Below are positions 51,963 through 61,391 of a DNA stretch of 64,000 bases, piece after piece. The notes below the pieces were generated by a model. It was not told the origin of the DNA. It saw only the letters and a list, made by a program, of their open reading frames with translations, and ran no database searches. This DNA comes from Microbacterium hatanonis (GTDB lineage Bacteria > Actinomycetota > Actinomycetes > Actinomycetales > Microbacteriaceae). Each line of letters starts with the position of its first letter. Positions within the stretch are counted from its first letter, which is position 1. The stretch spans positions 1,178,001-1,242,000 of the forward strand of contig NZ_VRSV01000001.1 of NCBI RefSeq assembly GCF_008017415.1. The letters run 5' to 3'. The position numbers were made by a program, and so were the translations under genes.

Positions 51963-52964
51963 TTATTTCGTGACGGAGGTGCTTGTGGCGCTGCCGACGG
52001 GTGATGTTGTCGCGGGCGGCTCGCTCACGTCGACGAAGTCGTGGGGTTCAGGCGATTGTACAGCCCCCGCACCCTTGGCTTCGCGACCCGGCATGTACGG
52101 AGACGGTTCATAGCCGGGGTGACGGCGCTTCTGCACGATCATGATGACCAGGCCGACCACGACGCCGAGGAGGGCCGCCGCGACGTTCGTGCGGAGGCCG
52201 AGGATGATCTCGCTGGGGTCGATGCGGATGGTCTCCCAGATGGCGCGTCCGGTGCCGTACCAGATCAGGTACAGGCCGAAGGTGCGTCCCCACTGCAGCC
52301 GGAAGGCGCGCGCGGCGAGGATGATCACGGCCGCACCGAGCAGGTTCCAGAGAACCTCGTAGAGGAATGTCGGGTGGAACAGCGTGTCGGGCTGGAGCCC
52401 GGGCGGGAAGGCGGGGTTGTCGCTGTCGATCTCGAGACCCCAGGGCAGGTCGGTCGGCAGTCCGAACAGCTCCTGGTTGAACCAGTTGCCGAAACGGCCG
52501 AGCGCCTGGGCGATGATGAGGCCGGGGGCCAGTGCGTCGGCGAACGTCCAGAACCGGATGCCGGTCCAGCGGCAGCCGAGGTAGGCGCCGACGGCGCCCC
52601 CGATGAGCGCACCGAAGATGGCGATGCCGCCCTCCCAGATCGCCCAGACGGAGCCCGGCATGAACGGATTCCACGTGTTGATGCCTTCGCCGAAGTAATC
52701 GCCGGGGTGCGTGAGCACGTGGTAGATCCGCGCGCCGACGATGCCGAGGGGCACGGCCAGCAGGCAGATGTCGATCACGACCCAGGGCTCGGCACCGCGC
52801 TTCGTGAGGCGGTAGTTCGTCAACAGCACCGCGGCCACGATCCCCGCGATGATGCAGAGGGCGTAGAAGTGGATCGGCACGGGTCCGATGAAGAACCGGT
52901 TGATCTCCGGACTCGGGATGCTGGCGAGCACGCTGATAGGCGCGCTCGTAGGAACGAACGTCAT
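51963..52964 (-). CDS. lgt: Prolipoprotein diacylglyceryl transferase
   Basis: A 333-residue, seven-helix membrane enzyme that moves diacylglycerol from phosphatidylglycerol to the lipobox Cys of prolipoproteins. The Lgt signature [13 protein letters not shown] is exact. RIYHVLTHP and [19 protein letters not shown] are further conserved parts. A C-terminal tail of about 45 residues is Pro/Ala/Ser-rich. ATG at 52964 is placed by a TAGACT box 7 bases upstream that sits inside the 3' end of trpA. It works before Lnt, whose gene is at 16980-18512. Confidence 0.97.
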   Translation of the reverse strand: MTFVPTSAPISVLASIPSPEINRFFIGPVPIHFYALCIIAGIVAAVLLTNYRLTKRGAEPWVVIDICLLAVPLGIVGARIYHVLTHPGDYFGEGINTWNPFMPGSVWAIWEGGIAIFGALIGGAVGAYLGCRWTGIRFWTFADALAPGLIIAQALGRFGNWFNQELFGLPTDLPWGLEIDSDNPAFPPGLQPDTLFHPTFLYEVLWNLLGAAVIILAARAFRLQWGRTFGLYLIWYGTGRAIWETIRIDPSEIILGLRTNVAAALLGVVVGLVIMIVQKRRHPGYEPSPYMPGREAKGAGAVQSPEPHDFVDVSEPPATTSPVGSATSTSVTK

Positions 52965-52971
52965 GAGCAGA

Positions 52972-52977
52972 AGTCTA
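52972..52977 (-). promoter_or_regulatory. -10 box of leaderless promoter, lgt
   Basis: TAGACT on the minus strand, overlapping the trpA stop codon (tag), then 7 bases, then ATG at 52964. It lets lgt be expressed apart from the trp genes. Confidence 0.6.
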
Positions 52978-53766
52978 GAGTCGATCCGCGGTGCCCGCAG
53001 ACAGGGCCTGCGCGGTCTCGGCGAGACCCTCGACCCCGCCGTCGCGCAGCGCGCGGACGAGCGCGGTGCCGACGATCGCGCCGTCGGCGTACTCGAGCAC
53101 ACCCTCGATCTGGTCGGCCGTCGAGATCCCGATGCCGACGCAGGCGCGCTCGGCGCCGTGTTCGCGCAGGCGTGCCACGAGGGTGCGCGCAGCGGCGTCC
53201 AGCTCGGTGCGCTCCCCGGTGATGCCCATGGTCGAGACCGTGTACACGAAACCGGTCGAGGATCGCGCGATGAGTTCGAGGCGCTCCTCGGTCGAGGTCG
53301 GTGCGGCCAGGAACACCCGGTCGAGCCCGGTGCGCTCGCTCGCCGCGATCCACTCCCCGGCGACGTCCGGCGTGATGTCGGGGGTGATGAGCCCCGCGCC
53401 CCCGGCGGCCAGGAGATCGTCGGCGAACCGGTCGACCCCGTACTGCAGAACGGGGTTCCAGTAGGTCATCACGAGCACCGGCACCTCGACGCGACGGGTG
53501 ACCTCGCGGATGACCGTGAACAGGTCGCTCAGGCGGAAGCCGGCGGCCAGCGCCACCTGGGTGGCCTCCTGGATGATCGGACCGTCCATCACGGGGTCGC
53601 TGTAGGGCGGGCCGATCTCGAGGATGTCGGCGCCGTTCTCGGCGAGGGCCACCGCGGCGTCGATGCTGGTCTGGATGTCGGGGAAGCCGGCCGGCAGGTA
53701 GGCGACGAACGCGCCGCGCCCGGCGGCGTGGGCGGCGTCGATCGCCGCAGCGACACGGGAGGTCAC
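52975..53766 (-). CDS. trpA: Tryptophan synthase alpha subunit
   Basis: A 263-residue TIM-barrel enzyme that splits indole-3-glycerol phosphate to indole and glyceraldehyde-3-phosphate. The catalytic Glu is in [18 protein letters not shown], the Asp and loop region follow in [15 protein letters not shown], and the phosphate-binding part is [13 protein letters not shown] start at 53766 overlaps the trpB stop (GTGA), matching the need for equal subunits. Confidence 0.97.
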   Translation of the reverse strand: MTSRVAAAIDAAHAAGRGAFVAYLPAGFPDIQTSIDAAVALAENGADILEIGPPYSDPVMDGPIIQEATQVALAAGFRLSDLFTVIREVTRRVEVPVLVMTYWNPVLQYGVDRFADDLLAAGGAGLITPDITPDVAGEWIAASERTGLDRVFLAAPTSTEERLELIARSSTGFVYTVSTMGITGERTELDAAARTLVARLREHGAERACVGIGISTADQIEGVLEYADGAIVGTALVRALRDGGVEGLAETAQALSAGTADRL

Positions 53767-55022
53767 AGTTCGATCCCCTCTCCCTTGGCGTCGTCCTCTG
53801 CCTCGGGCACGACGACGGGCGCGTTCTCGGCGTCGTACAGCTCGAAGTAGCGGGCGGCGGTGTCCATGTCCTTATCGCCGCGGCCGGAGAGGCAGACGGC
53901 GATCACCGCGTCCGAGCCGAGCTCGCGGCCCACGCGCAGGGCGCCCGCGAGGGCGTGCGCCGACTCGATGGCAGGGATGATGCCCTCGGTCTTGGAGAGC
54001 AGGCGCAGCGCCTGCATCGCCTCGTCGTCGGTCGCGGGGATGTATTCCGCGCGCCCGATCGACGACAACCAGGCGTGCTCCGGGCCGACTCCCGGATAGT
54101 CGAGACCGGCCGAGATCGAGTGCGACTCGACGGTCTGGCCGTCCTCGTCCTGCAGGACGAACGTCTTCGCGCCGTGCAGGACGCCCGGGCGGCCGCGTTC
54201 GATGGATGCGGCGTGGCGGGGCGTGTCGACCCCGTCGCCGGCGGCTTCCACGCCGTAGAGGCGGACCGCGTCGTCGTCGAGGAAGGCGTCGAACATGCCG
54301 ATCGCGTTCGAGCCGCCGCCGACGCAGGCGAAGACCGCGTCGGGAAGGCGGCCGAGCTCGTCGAGGAACTGCGCGCGCGCCTCCTCGCCGATGACCTTCT
54401 GGAAGTCGCGCACCATGGCGGGGAACGGGTGCGGCCCCGCTGCCGTGCCGAAGATGTAGTTCGTGGTCTCGACGCTGGCGACCCAGTCGCGGTACGCCTC
54501 GTTGATGGCGTCCTTGAGCGTGCGCGACCCGGTCGTGACCGGGACGACCTCGGCGCCGAGCAGACGCATGCGCGCGACGTTCAGCGCCTGTCGCTCGGTA
54601 TCGACCTCGCCCATGTAGATGGTGCAGTCGAAGCCGAAGAGGGCCGCCGCCGTCGCCGTCGCGACGCCGTGCTGGCCTGCACCGGTTTCGGCGATCACGC
54701 GGGTCTTGCCGAGGCGCTTGGTGAGCAGCGCCTGGCCGAGCACGTTGTTGATCTTGTGGGATCCGGTGTGGTTGAGGTCTTCGCGCTTGAGGAAGACCCG
54801 CCCGCCACCGGCGTGCTCGGCGAAACGCGGAACCTCCGTGAGCACCGAGGGGCGTCCCGCGTAGGAGCGCAGGAGCTCGCGCAGCTCGTCGAGGAACGCC
54901 GGGTCGACGATCGCGGCCTCGTAGACCGCGGTCAGCTCGTCGATGGCGGCGATGAGCGACTCGGGCATGTACCGCCCGCCGAAGTCGCCGAAGTAGGGAC
55001 CGTTCTCGGTGCGAAGACTCAT
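53763..55022 (-). CDS. trpB: Tryptophan synthase beta subunit
   Basis: A 419-residue PLP enzyme that joins indole and serine. The PLP Lys is in [14 protein letters not shown], the phosphate cup in [10 protein letters not shown], and [11 protein letters not shown] is the catalytic Glu/Asp-loop region. It has a C-terminal extension of about 20 acidic residues. The ATG at 55022 overlaps the trpC stop by ATGA. Its partner trpA overlaps downstream. Confidence 0.97.
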   Translation of the reverse strand: MSLRTENGPYFGDFGGRYMPESLIAAIDELTAVYEAAIVDPAFLDELRELLRSYAGRPSVLTEVPRFAEHAGGGRVFLKREDLNHTGSHKINNVLGQALLTKRLGKTRVIAETGAGQHGVATATAAALFGFDCTIYMGEVDTERQALNVARMRLLGAEVVPVTTGSRTLKDAINEAYRDWVASVETTNYIFGTAAGPHPFPAMVRDFQKVIGEEARAQFLDELGRLPDAVFACVGGGSNAIGMFDAFLDDDAVRLYGVEAAGDGVDTPRHAASIERGRPGVLHGAKTFVLQDEDGQTVESHSISAGLDYPGVGPEHAWLSSIGRAEYIPATDDEAMQALRLLSKTEGIIPAIESAHALAGALRVGRELGSDAVIAVCLSGRGDKDMDTAARYFELYDAENAPVVVPEAEDDAKGEGIEL

Positions 55023-55813
55023 GCGGATACTCCTCGGGGGTCGCCGACATCGAGGAATCGGCGAAGGGTGGCGACGGGGTCGCCGGTGACGAGCGCCTCG
55101 CCGACGAGCACGGCGTCGGCGCCGGCGGCGCGGTAGTGAGCGACGTCGGCGGGTGCGAGCACCGCGGACTCGGCGATCTTGACCACGTCGGCGGGGATGC
55201 CGTCGACGAGGCGGCCGAACAGATCGCGGTCGAGTTCGAAGGTCGAGAGGTCGCGGGCGTTGACGCCGATGAGGCGGGCGCCGACGTCGGCGGCCCGGGC
55301 GACCTCGTCGGCCGAATGGGCTTCCACCAGCGCCGTCATCCCGAGCTGGTTCGTCAGGTCGAACAGCTCGGCGAGCGTCGGCTGATCGAGCGCGGCGACG
55401 ATGAGCAGCACGAGGTCAGCGCCGGAAGCGCGCGCTTCGAGCACCTGGTACGGCGTGGCCAGGAAGTCCTTTCGCAGCACCGGGATGCCGACCGAGCCCT
55501 TGACTGCTTCGAGATCGGCGAGCGATCCCTTGAAGCGACGGCCCTCGGTGAGCACGGAGATGACCGACGCGCCGCCGGTCTCGTAGAGGTTCGCCTGGTG
55601 CGCGGGGTCGGGGATCGCCGCGAGGTCGCCGCGCGAGGGGCTCGCACGCTTGACCTCGGCGATGATCTTGACCCGGTCGGCCGGGGCGAGCGCCGCGAGT
55701 ACGTCGAGCGCCGGGGCGCGGTCTGCGGCGGCGCGCTCCACCTCGGCGAGCGGCTTCTCAGCCGCTCGTGCCTGCGAGTCCTCCACCGCGCCGGCCGTGA
55801 GGTCGGCGAGCAT
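55019..55813 (-). CDS. trpC: Indole-3-glycerol-phosphate synthase
   Basis: A 264-residue TIM-barrel enzyme that closes the indole ring. The [14 protein letters not shown] motif holds the catalytic Lys, and [24 protein letters not shown] and [12 protein letters not shown] follow in the family order. Start ATG at 55813, two bases after the stop of the small HGxxPAAW gene; a TTG two codons upstream is also possible. It feeds trpB and trpA, which overlap it downstream. The first pathway gene, trpE, is absent from this operon. Confidence 0.96.
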   Translation of the reverse strand: MLADLTAGAVEDSQARAAEKPLAEVERAAADRAPALDVLAALAPADRVKIIAEVKRASPSRGDLAAIPDPAHQANLYETGGASVISVLTEGRRFKGSLADLEAVKGSVGIPVLRKDFLATPYQVLEARASGADLVLLIVAALDQPTLAELFDLTNQLGMTALVEAHSADEVARAADVGARLIGVNARDLSTFELDRDLFGRLVDGIPADVVKIAESAVLAPADVAHYRAAGADAVLVGEALVTGDPVATLRRFLDVGDPRGVSA

Positions 55814-55815
55814 GC

Positions 55816-56046
55816 TCAATGCTCTTTGACCGTGACCTTGGAACCGCCGACGCCGTAACCCGCGCGCTTGAGCACGGCACCGACGACGAGGCCCACCAGC
55901 ACGAGTCCGACCGACGCCCACACGAGCCACGGCTGATCGAAGTAGAACGCGGCGGTGCCGATCGAGAATCCGATCAGCATGATCGTGATGGCCGTCCAGG
56001 CTGCCGGCGAGTGTCCGTGGCCGGGGTCGCCGAGGGGGTTGCTCAT
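55816..56046 (-). CDS. HGxxPAAW-family small membrane protein (DUF6704-like)
   Basis: A 76-residue protein. It starts MSNPLGDPGHGHSPAAW, which carries the HGxxPAAW signature, followed by two helices (TIMLIGFSIGTAAFYF, then LVWASVGLVLVGLVVGAVL) and a basic tail. This small gene is found beside trpC across many actinobacteria. Its role is unknown; a link to tryptophan synthesis is inferred from position only. A ggagcc ribosome site lies upstream of the ATG. Confidence 0.88.
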   Translation of the reverse strand: MSNPLGDPGHGHSPAAWTAITIMLIGFSIGTAAFYFDQPWLVWASVGLVLVGLVVGAVLKRAGYGVGGSKVTVKEH

Positions 56047-56108
56047 GAGGCTCCTTGGTGGTGTCGGCGCGATCGTGCGCGCTGAGGTGAAGTCTACCGG
56101 TGCCGCTC

Positions 56109-56702
56109 TCAGGCGGTGGGATCGTCGCCGCGCGAGAGGTCGTCCCACGAGTCGATCGCGTCGTGGGGCCGCGAGCCGTCGCCACCGGCCGCCGCAGACG
56201 CGGTCTGGTAGCGACGGTCGGCGCTCCCGCGCCACCGGCGTGCGGTGACGAGGGTGAACACGCCCGCCAACACGAGCACGATCTGGGCGACCAGGGTGAC
56301 GCCCGGCCACGGGGTCGCCGTCGTCGACGAGACGAGGGCGGCCACAGCATCCGTTCCCCCGATGCCGGTCGCGTCGGTGACGGCCCCGGCGAACGACGAG
56401 ACGGGCGCCGCGACGGCGATCTGGGCGGTGAGCACGCCGAGGATCGCTCCGATGGCGACGCTGAGCACGCCGAAGACGTAGCGGAGCACGAGGCCGGTGA
56501 TCGAGATGGCGGCGCCGAGCGCGAGGGCGGCGAGGCTGAGCGGCGTGAGGATCGGAAGCGCATCGGCGCCGGCCACGAGGAGCGGCTCCGAGGCGCCGTC
56601 GGCCAGAGTGACCGAGAGCCACGTCTGGGTGGAGCCGATCACCCCGATCGCTCCGGCCACGAGCATGCTGAGCACGGTCAGCAGGCGCGCACGGCGGATC
56701 AT
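56109..56702 (-). CDS. Trp biosynthesis-associated membrane protein
   Basis: A 197-residue protein with about four helices ([70 protein letters not shown]) and an acidic cytosolic tail. It matches the actinobacterial Trp-operon membrane protein, normally found right after trpE. Here its ATG at 56702 overlaps the hisI stop by ATGA, with no trpE between. The biochemical function is unknown. Confidence 0.88.
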   Translation of the reverse strand: MIRRARLLTVLSMLVAGAIGVIGSTQTWLSVTLADGASEPLLVAGADALPILTPLSLAALALGAAISITGLVLRYVFGVLSVAIGAILGVLTAQIAVAAPVSSFAGAVTDATGIGGTDAVAALVSSTTATPWPGVTLVAQIVLVLAGVFTLVTARRWRGSADRRYQTASAAAGGDGSRPHDAIDSWDDLSRGDDPTA

Positions 56703-57058
56703 GAAGCCCCTTCGGCTACGGGGGCGAGATCGTCGGCGTCGAAGCATGTGCGCGTGCCGGTGTGACACGCGGCCCCCACCTGGTCGACCTCGATGAGGAT
56801 CGTGTCGCCGTCGCAGTCCAGCCGTGCCCCCCGCACGTGCTGGACGTGCCCGGACGTGTCGCCCTTGCGCCAGTACTCGCCGCGCGAGCGCGACCAGAAC
56901 GTGACGCGTCCCTCGGTGAGGGTGCGGCGCAGGGCCTCCGCGTTCATCCAGGCCAGCATGAGCACCTCGCGGGTGTCCCACTGCTGGATGATCGCCGGGG
57001 CGAGTCCGTCGGCGTTGAAGACGACCCTGCCGAGGCGTTCGTCGATCGTGTCGGTCAT
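56699..57058 (-). CDS. hisI: Phosphoribosyl-AMP cyclohydrolase
   Basis: A 119-residue enzyme for the third step of histidine synthesis, opening the adenine ring of [43 protein letters not shown] and the zinc-binding [12 protein letters not shown] with the later CHTGTRTCF are all present. It lacks the HisE domain, which is encoded separately at 58708. ATG overlaps the hisF stop (ATGA). Confidence 0.97.
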   Translation of the reverse strand: MTDTIDERLGRVVFNADGLAPAIIQQWDTREVLMLAWMNAEALRRTLTEGRVTFWSRSRGEYWRKGDTSGHVQHVRGARLDCDGDTILIEVDQVGAACHTGTRTCFDADDLAPVAEGAS

Positions 57059-57819
57059 GTGCGGATCTCGATCCCGTCCGCCGCGAGCGCGGCCTTGACG
57101 TCGCCGACGGTGAGCGCGCCGGAGTGGAAGACGGATGCGGCGAGCACCGCGTCGGCTCCGGCGCGGATCGCGGGGGCGAAGTCGTCGACCGATCCCGCCC
57201 CGCCCGACGCGATCACCGGAACGCTCGAGATCTCGCGCATGAGCGAAGTGAGCTCGAGGTCGAAGCCGGCCTTCGTGCCGTCGGCGTCGATGGAGTTGAC
57301 CAGCAGCTCCCCCGCGCCGCGCTCGATGGCCTCCCTCGCCCATTCGAGGGCGTCGAGTGTGGTCTCGGTGCGGCCGCCGTGCGTTGTCACCACGAAACCG
57401 GAGGGGGTGGATGCGGAGCGCTTCACGTCCAGCGAGAGCACGAGCACCTGCGAGCCGAAGCGGTCGGCGATCTCGTCGAGGAGCGGCGGACGAGCGATCG
57501 CGGCCGAGTTCACCCCGATCTTGTCGGCGCCCACGCCCAGAAGCCTGGCGACGTCCTCGTCGGAGCGCACGCCGCCGCCGACCGTCAGCGGGATGAAGAC
57601 CTCTTCGGCGGTGCGGCGCACGACGTCGTACGTCGTCGACCGTTCGTCGACCGTCGCGGTGACGTCGAGGAAGGTGATCTCGTCGGCGCCCTGTGCGAAG
57701 TAGAGCCGGGCGAGCTCGACCGGGTCGCCCATGTCGCGCAGATCGAGGAAGTTGACGCCCTTCACCACCCGGCCCGCGGCGACATCGAGGCACGGGATGA
57801 CCCGGCGCGCGAGCGACAC
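57055..57819 (-). CDS. hisF: Imidazole glycerol phosphate synthase cyclase subunit
   Basis: A 254-residue TIM-barrel that uses ammonia from HisH to make the imidazole ring and AICAR. The start [20 protein letters not shown] contains the catalytic Asp region, [13 protein letters not shown] and [20 protein letters not shown] (second Asp) follow, and the C-terminal phosphate site is [13 protein letters not shown]. HisH is not in this window. GTG start one base after the hisG stop; the two are coupled. Confidence 0.97.
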   Translation of the reverse strand: MSLARRVIPCLDVAAGRVVKGVNFLDLRDMGDPVELARLYFAQGADEITFLDVTATVDERSTTYDVVRRTAEEVFIPLTVGGGVRSDEDVARLLGVGADKIGVNSAAIARPPLLDEIADRFGSQVLVLSLDVKRSASTPSGFVVTTHGGRTETTLDALEWAREAIERGAGELLVNSIDADGTKAGFDLELTSLMREISSVPVIASGGAGSVDDFAPAIRAGADAVLAASVFHSGALTVGDVKAALAADGIEIRT

Positions 57820-57820
57820 G

Positions 57821-58663
57821 TCAGAGCCTCGCGGCGTGGATCTCGGTCACGAGGATCGCGCGGGCACCCATGGCGTACAGCGCGTCCATGACCTGGTTGA
57901 CGCCCTTGCGCGGGCTCATCACGCGGACGGCGACCCACTCGGGGTCGCGCAGGGGCGAGATCGTCGGCGACTCGATGCCGGGGGCGATCGCCACCGCCTC
58001 GTCGACCAGTCGTACGGGCAGGTCGTAGTCGATCAGCACGTACCGGCGGGCGACCATGACGCCCTTGAGGCGTCGCAGCAGCGTCTGGGTGCCCTCGGCC
58101 TCGACCGGCCCGGAGACGAGCACGGCGTCCGACTCGAGGATGACCGGGCCGAAGATCTCCAGGCCCGCCTGGCGGAGGGTCGTGCCGGTCGAGACGACGT
58201 CGGCGACGGCATCCGCCACCCCCAGCTGGACCGCCGACTCGACGGCCCCGTCGAGTGGGACGAGGTCGACCGCGATCCCCCGCTCGTCGAGGAAGCCGTC
58301 GACCAGGCCGGGGTAGGCCGTCGCGACGCGCAGCCCTTCGAGCTCGGAGATGTCGGAGAACCGTCCCGGGCGCGCGGCGAAACGGAACGTAGACCCGCCG
58401 AAGCCGAGGGCCTCGATCTCGCGCGCGCCGGGCATCCGGGCATCGAGGAGCAGATCGCGCCCGGTGATGCCGACGTCCAGCGCGCCGGAGCCCACATAGG
58501 TCGCGATGTCCTTGGGGCGGAGGTAGAAGAACTCGACGTCGTTGGTCGGGTCGATGGTGTGCAGGTCTTTCGGGTCGCGGCGGCCGGTGTAACCGGCCTC
58601 GGCGAGCATCGCGGCGGAGGTCTCGGAGAGGGAGCCCTTGTTCGGCACGGCGATTCGCAGCAT
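57821..58663 (-). CDS. hisG: ATP phosphoribosyltransferase, long form
   Basis: A 280-residue enzyme catalysing the first, feedback-controlled step of histidine synthesis. [20 protein letters not shown] opens the catalytic domain, with [12 protein letters not shown] and the PRPP loop [12 protein letters not shown]. The C-terminal ACT-like regulatory domain ([20 protein letters not shown]) marks the long, histidine-inhibited form that needs no HisZ. It follows hisE after 44 bases. Confidence 0.96.
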   Translation of the reverse strand: MLRIAVPNKGSLSETSAAMLAEAGYTGRRDPKDLHTIDPTNDVEFFYLRPKDIATYVGSGALDVGITGRDLLLDARMPGAREIEALGFGGSTFRFAARPGRFSDISELEGLRVATAYPGLVDGFLDERGIAVDLVPLDGAVESAVQLGVADAVADVVSTGTTLRQAGLEIFGPVILESDAVLVSGPVEAEGTQTLLRRLKGVMVARRYVLIDYDLPVRLVDEAVAIAPGIESPTISPLRDPEWVAVRVMSPRKGVNQVMDALYAMGARAILVTEIHAARL

Positions 58664-58707
58664 GGCGGAGACTTTCGGGTCGAGGGGGTGGGGCGAACGC
58701 GGAACGC

Positions 58708-58971
58708 TCAAAGATGTCGGTAGACGTCTTCGAGGGTCAGCCCCTTCGCGACCATCATCACCTGCAGGTGGTACAGCAGCTGCGAGATCTCCTCGGCGGC
58801 GGCCTCGGAGGATTCGTACTCGGCGGCCATCCAGACCTCGGCGGCTTCCTCGACGATCTTCTTGCCGATCGCGTGGACCCCCGCGTCGAGCTGGGCGATC
58901 GTGCCGGAGCCGGCGGGGCGTTCGATCGCCTTCGCACTGAGCTCGGCGAACAGGGCGTCGAACGTCTTCAC
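58708..58971 (-). CDS. hisE: Phosphoribosyl-ATP diphosphatase
   Basis: An 87-residue helical enzyme of the MazG-like fold that removes pyrophosphate from PR-ATP (second step of histidine synthesis). The metal site is in [17 protein letters not shown] and [19 protein letters not shown] at 58971 is fixed by a TACCCT box 6 bases upstream, so the his/trp operon begins here with a leaderless message. Confidence 0.96.
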   Translation of the reverse strand: MKTFDALFAELSAKAIERPAGSGTIAQLDAGVHAIGKKIVEEAAEVWMAAEYESSEAAAEEISQLLYHLQVMMVAKGLTLEDVYRHL

Positions 58972-58977
58972 TCTGCC

Positions 58978-58983
58978 AGGGTA
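58978..58983 (-). promoter_or_regulatory. -10 box of leaderless promoter, his/trp operon
   Basis: TACCCT on the minus strand, then 6 bases (ggcaga), then GTG at 58971. I see no leader peptide or attenuator before it. Confidence 0.6.
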
Positions 58984-59031
58984 TCGAACCGCGCGGCCCG
59001 TCGGCGTCGCACCGACGCCTCGGGCGGGCGT

Positions 59032-59577
59032 TCAGTGGGCGGCGATGCTGAGCAGGATGATCACGATGCCCAGGAGCATCGTCGTGAGGACGCCCGCGAT
59101 CCGCCACGGCCACCGGCTGCCGTTGCGCCGGGCATTGAGGTACCCGATCGCGCCGAGCATGAGGATGCCGCTGAAGAGGGCGGCGAAGTACGCGACCCAT
59201 TCGTCGACGCCCAGGCCCGCGGTCATCAGGAGGGCGACCGGGATGAGCATCGCCAGAGCCATGCCCGAGGAGTGCCGCACGCCGTCACGGATCGCTGTAC
59301 GCAGCGGAGGTGCCGGGCGCTTCGCGCGGCTCGCGACGACAGCGGCGTAGATGTGGGCGAGCCAGAAGACGGCCACCGTGCCCAAGACGAAGACGATGAC
59401 GTCGTCGTCGGTATCTGCGTCGATCTCACCGGCGATGAGCGCGGTGACGAGCACGATGCCGTAGACGCCGTGCTCGCCGCTGTAGGCGCTGAGCAGACGC
59501 CGCGCATGGTGCGCTCCGGTCTGGCGGATGCCGTGCGGGTGGTCGGTCCCCGCGGATGCGTCGTCTGTCTCGCTCAT
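59032..59577 (-). CDS. Uncharacterised four-helix membrane protein (paralog of 28860-29381)
   Basis: A 181-residue protein. After a His-rich N-terminus (HHARRLLSAYSGEHGVYG) come helices around VLVTALIAGEI, VAVFWLAHIYAAVVA, LAMLIPVALLMTAGL/FAALFSGILMLGAIGYL and VLTTMLLGIVIILLSI. The LAHIYAAVVA motif and RHSSG line up with the 28.9 kb protein. Function unknown. A gggggag ribosome site lies before the ATG at 59577. It follows rpe by 22 bases on the same strand and is probably cotranscribed. Confidence 0.85.
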   Translation of the reverse strand: MSETDDASAGTDHPHGIRQTGAHHARRLLSAYSGEHGVYGIVLVTALIAGEIDADTDDDVIVFVLGTVAVFWLAHIYAAVVASRAKRPAPPLRTAIRDGVRHSSGMALAMLIPVALLMTAGLGVDEWVAYFAALFSGILMLGAIGYLNARRNGSRWPWRIAGVLTTMLLGIVIILLSIAAH

Positions 59578-59599
59578 CGTCTCCCCCGGTGATCGTCGG

Positions 59600-60277
59600 T
59601 CAGTGTCGGTGCGCGCGCGAGGCCATCGCGCGAAGGCTGCGGATCGCCGCATCCGGGTCGTCGGAGCCGAAGACCGCGGAGCCCGCGACGAACGTGTCGG
59701 CACCCGCCTCGGAGGCCTGGGCGATGGTCGAGGCCGAGATGCCGCCGTCGACCTGCAACCAGACCGCGGAGCCGCGGCGCCGGGCCTCCTCCGACAGCGC
59801 ACGGAGCTTCGGCATCGTCTCGGGCATGAACGACTGACCGCCGAATCCGGGCTCGACCGTCATCACGAGGATCTGGTCGAACTCGTCGAGAACGTCGTAG
59901 AGGCCGTCCACGGGCGTCGAGGGCTTCACGGCGACCCCGGCGCGAGCCCCGATCTCCCGGAGCCGCCGGGCGAGGGCGACGGGTTCGGCGGCCGCCTCGA
60001 GGTGGAAGGTGACGGATGCGGCACCCAGCTCGGCGTACTCGGGAGCCCATCGCTCCGGCGCGTCGATCATGAGATGAACATCGAGCGGTACCGGGCTCGT
60101 CTGCTGGATGCGCCCGACCATCTGTGACCCGAACGTGAGGTTGGGGACGAAGTGGTTGTCCATCACGTCGACGTGCACGAAGTCGGCGCCGTCGATGCGG
60201 GCGAGCTCGGCCTGCATGTTGACGAAGTCGGCGGCGAGGATGCTGGGGTTGACGCGGAATCCGGTGGGGTCTGACAC
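59600..60277 (-). CDS. rpe: Ribulose-phosphate 3-epimerase
   Basis: A 225-residue TIM-barrel enzyme of the pentose phosphate pathway, interconverting ribulose-5-phosphate and xylulose-5-phosphate. VNPSILAADFVNM, DFVHVDVMDNHFVPNLTFG (metal His and Asp), LDVHLMIDAPE, VMTVEPGFGGQSF and WLQVDGGISASTI are the family blocks. GTG start with a CATAAT box 6 bases upstream. It is divergent from the alpha/beta hydrolase gene. Confidence 0.97.
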   Translation of the reverse strand: MSDPTGFRVNPSILAADFVNMQAELARIDGADFVHVDVMDNHFVPNLTFGSQMVGRIQQTSPVPLDVHLMIDAPERWAPEYAELGAASVTFHLEAAAEPVALARRLREIGARAGVAVKPSTPVDGLYDVLDEFDQILVMTVEPGFGGQSFMPETMPKLRALSEEARRRGSAVWLQVDGGISASTIAQASEAGADTFVAGSAVFGSDDPDAAIRSLRAMASRAHRH

Positions 60278-60283
60278 CGGACC

Positions 60284-60289
60284 ATTATG
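60284..60289 (-). promoter_or_regulatory. Variant -10 box of leaderless promoter, rpe
   Basis: CATAAT on the minus strand, then 6 bases (ggtccg), then GTG at 60277. Confidence 0.5.
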
Positions 60290-60428
60290 TCGTCCGCCTT
60301 CGGCGCACGACGTGACCGATGTCACGGGCGACCATGACACGTCGGCACTACTGCCCCGGGTGCCGGCCCGGTTGGCTGGCAGGACACCGCGGCGTACCCG
60401 ATGCCGCGCTCCTCGAATCGAGTGCCCC

Positions 60429-61382
60429 GTGCGCAGACCCCTGACAATCACCCTCACCGTGCTCGGCACGCTGATCGTCGTCCCCACTCTCACTCTCGCG
60501 ACGACGGCGGTGATCAACGCTGTCGTCACCGCCGCGGAGCTGTCATCGATCGCGCCCTACGGACAGCTCGTGGCGGTCGAGGGCAAGCAGATGAACGTCG
60601 TCGTCAGCGGCGACAGCGGCGGCGGTGAGGAGACGATCGTCCTGCTCCCGGGTCTGGGAACCGCGGCCCCCGCGCTCGACTTCGCGCCCCTCATCGACGC
60701 GCTCGACGATGAGCACCGCGTCTTCGCCGTCGAACCGTTCGGCACCGGCCTGAGCGATCAGACCGACGCCCCGCGCACGGCGGAGAACATCACGCGGGAG
60801 GTCCATGAGGCACTCGGACAGCTCGGCATCGACAGGTACGTGCTGATGGGGCATTCCATCGCCGGCATCTACGCGCTGACCTACAGTGCCGCCTACGCCG
60901 ACGAGATGGTGGCGTTCGTGGGAATCGACACCAGCGTGCCGGGTCAGCCCGGAGCGGAGGAACCCATCGTCACCGAAGGGATGTCGCTGCTCCGCGACCT
61001 CGGGATCAGCAGAGCGCTCGCCGCGCTCGCCGGCGACCCGTACGAAGGACTCCCCCACGACCCGTCTACGAAAGAGCAGATGGCCGCTCTGTCGACGAAG
61101 AACTCGACCGCGCCGACGATGCTCGACGAGTTCGAGCACGCGGCGCGCACCTCCGCCGAGGCACGGGGAGCCGTCTTCCCCCGCGACCTGCCGGTGCTGC
61201 TGTTCGTCGTGTCGGAAGATCCGGAGCTTCCGGGGTGGGCGTCCCTGCACGAGGAGCAGGCGGCCGGTGTCGAGTACGGGCGGGTGGTGCTGCTCGACGG
61301 CGGGCACTACCTGCACCACACCCGCTCGCCCGAGATCGCCGACGAGACCGCCGCCTTCCTCGCGTCGGAGTCGTCCCGCTGA
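60429..61382 (+). CDS. Alpha/beta hydrolase with N-terminal membrane anchor
   Basis: A 317-residue protein. Residues about 5-30 (LTITLTVLGTLIVVPTLTLA) form an uncleaved anchor or signal, then an alpha/beta hydrolase follows: oxyanion strand VLLPGLGTAAPA, nucleophile elbow MGHSIAG (Ser), and C-terminal His in LDGGHYLHHT. It probably acts on the outer face of the membrane. Substrate unknown. The GTG start at 60429 is the best one in frame; there is no clear ribosome site or -10 box at the usual spacing. It is convergent with the rsmB-like gene. Confidence 0.88.
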   Translation: MRRPLTITLTVLGTLIVVPTLTLATTAVINAVVTAAELSSIAPYGQLVAVEGKQMNVVVSGDSGGGEETIVLLPGLGTAAPALDFAPLIDALDDEHRVFAVEPFGTGLSDQTDAPRTAENITREVHEALGQLGIDRYVLMGHSIAGIYALTYSAAYADEMVAFVGIDTSVPGQPGAEEPIVTEGMSLLRDLGISRALAALAGDPYEGLPHDPSTKEQMAALSTKNSTAPTMLDEFEHAARTSAEARGAVFPRDLPVLLFVVSEDPELPGWASLHEEQAAGVEYGRVVLLDGGHYLHHTRSPEIADETAAFLASESSR

Positions 61383-61391
61383 CCAGGGCCG

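Noticed and set aside
58972..59031. A trp or his attenuator or riboswitch before hisE
   Set aside because: hisE appears leaderless, leaving no room for a leader; no run of His or Trp codons is seen.
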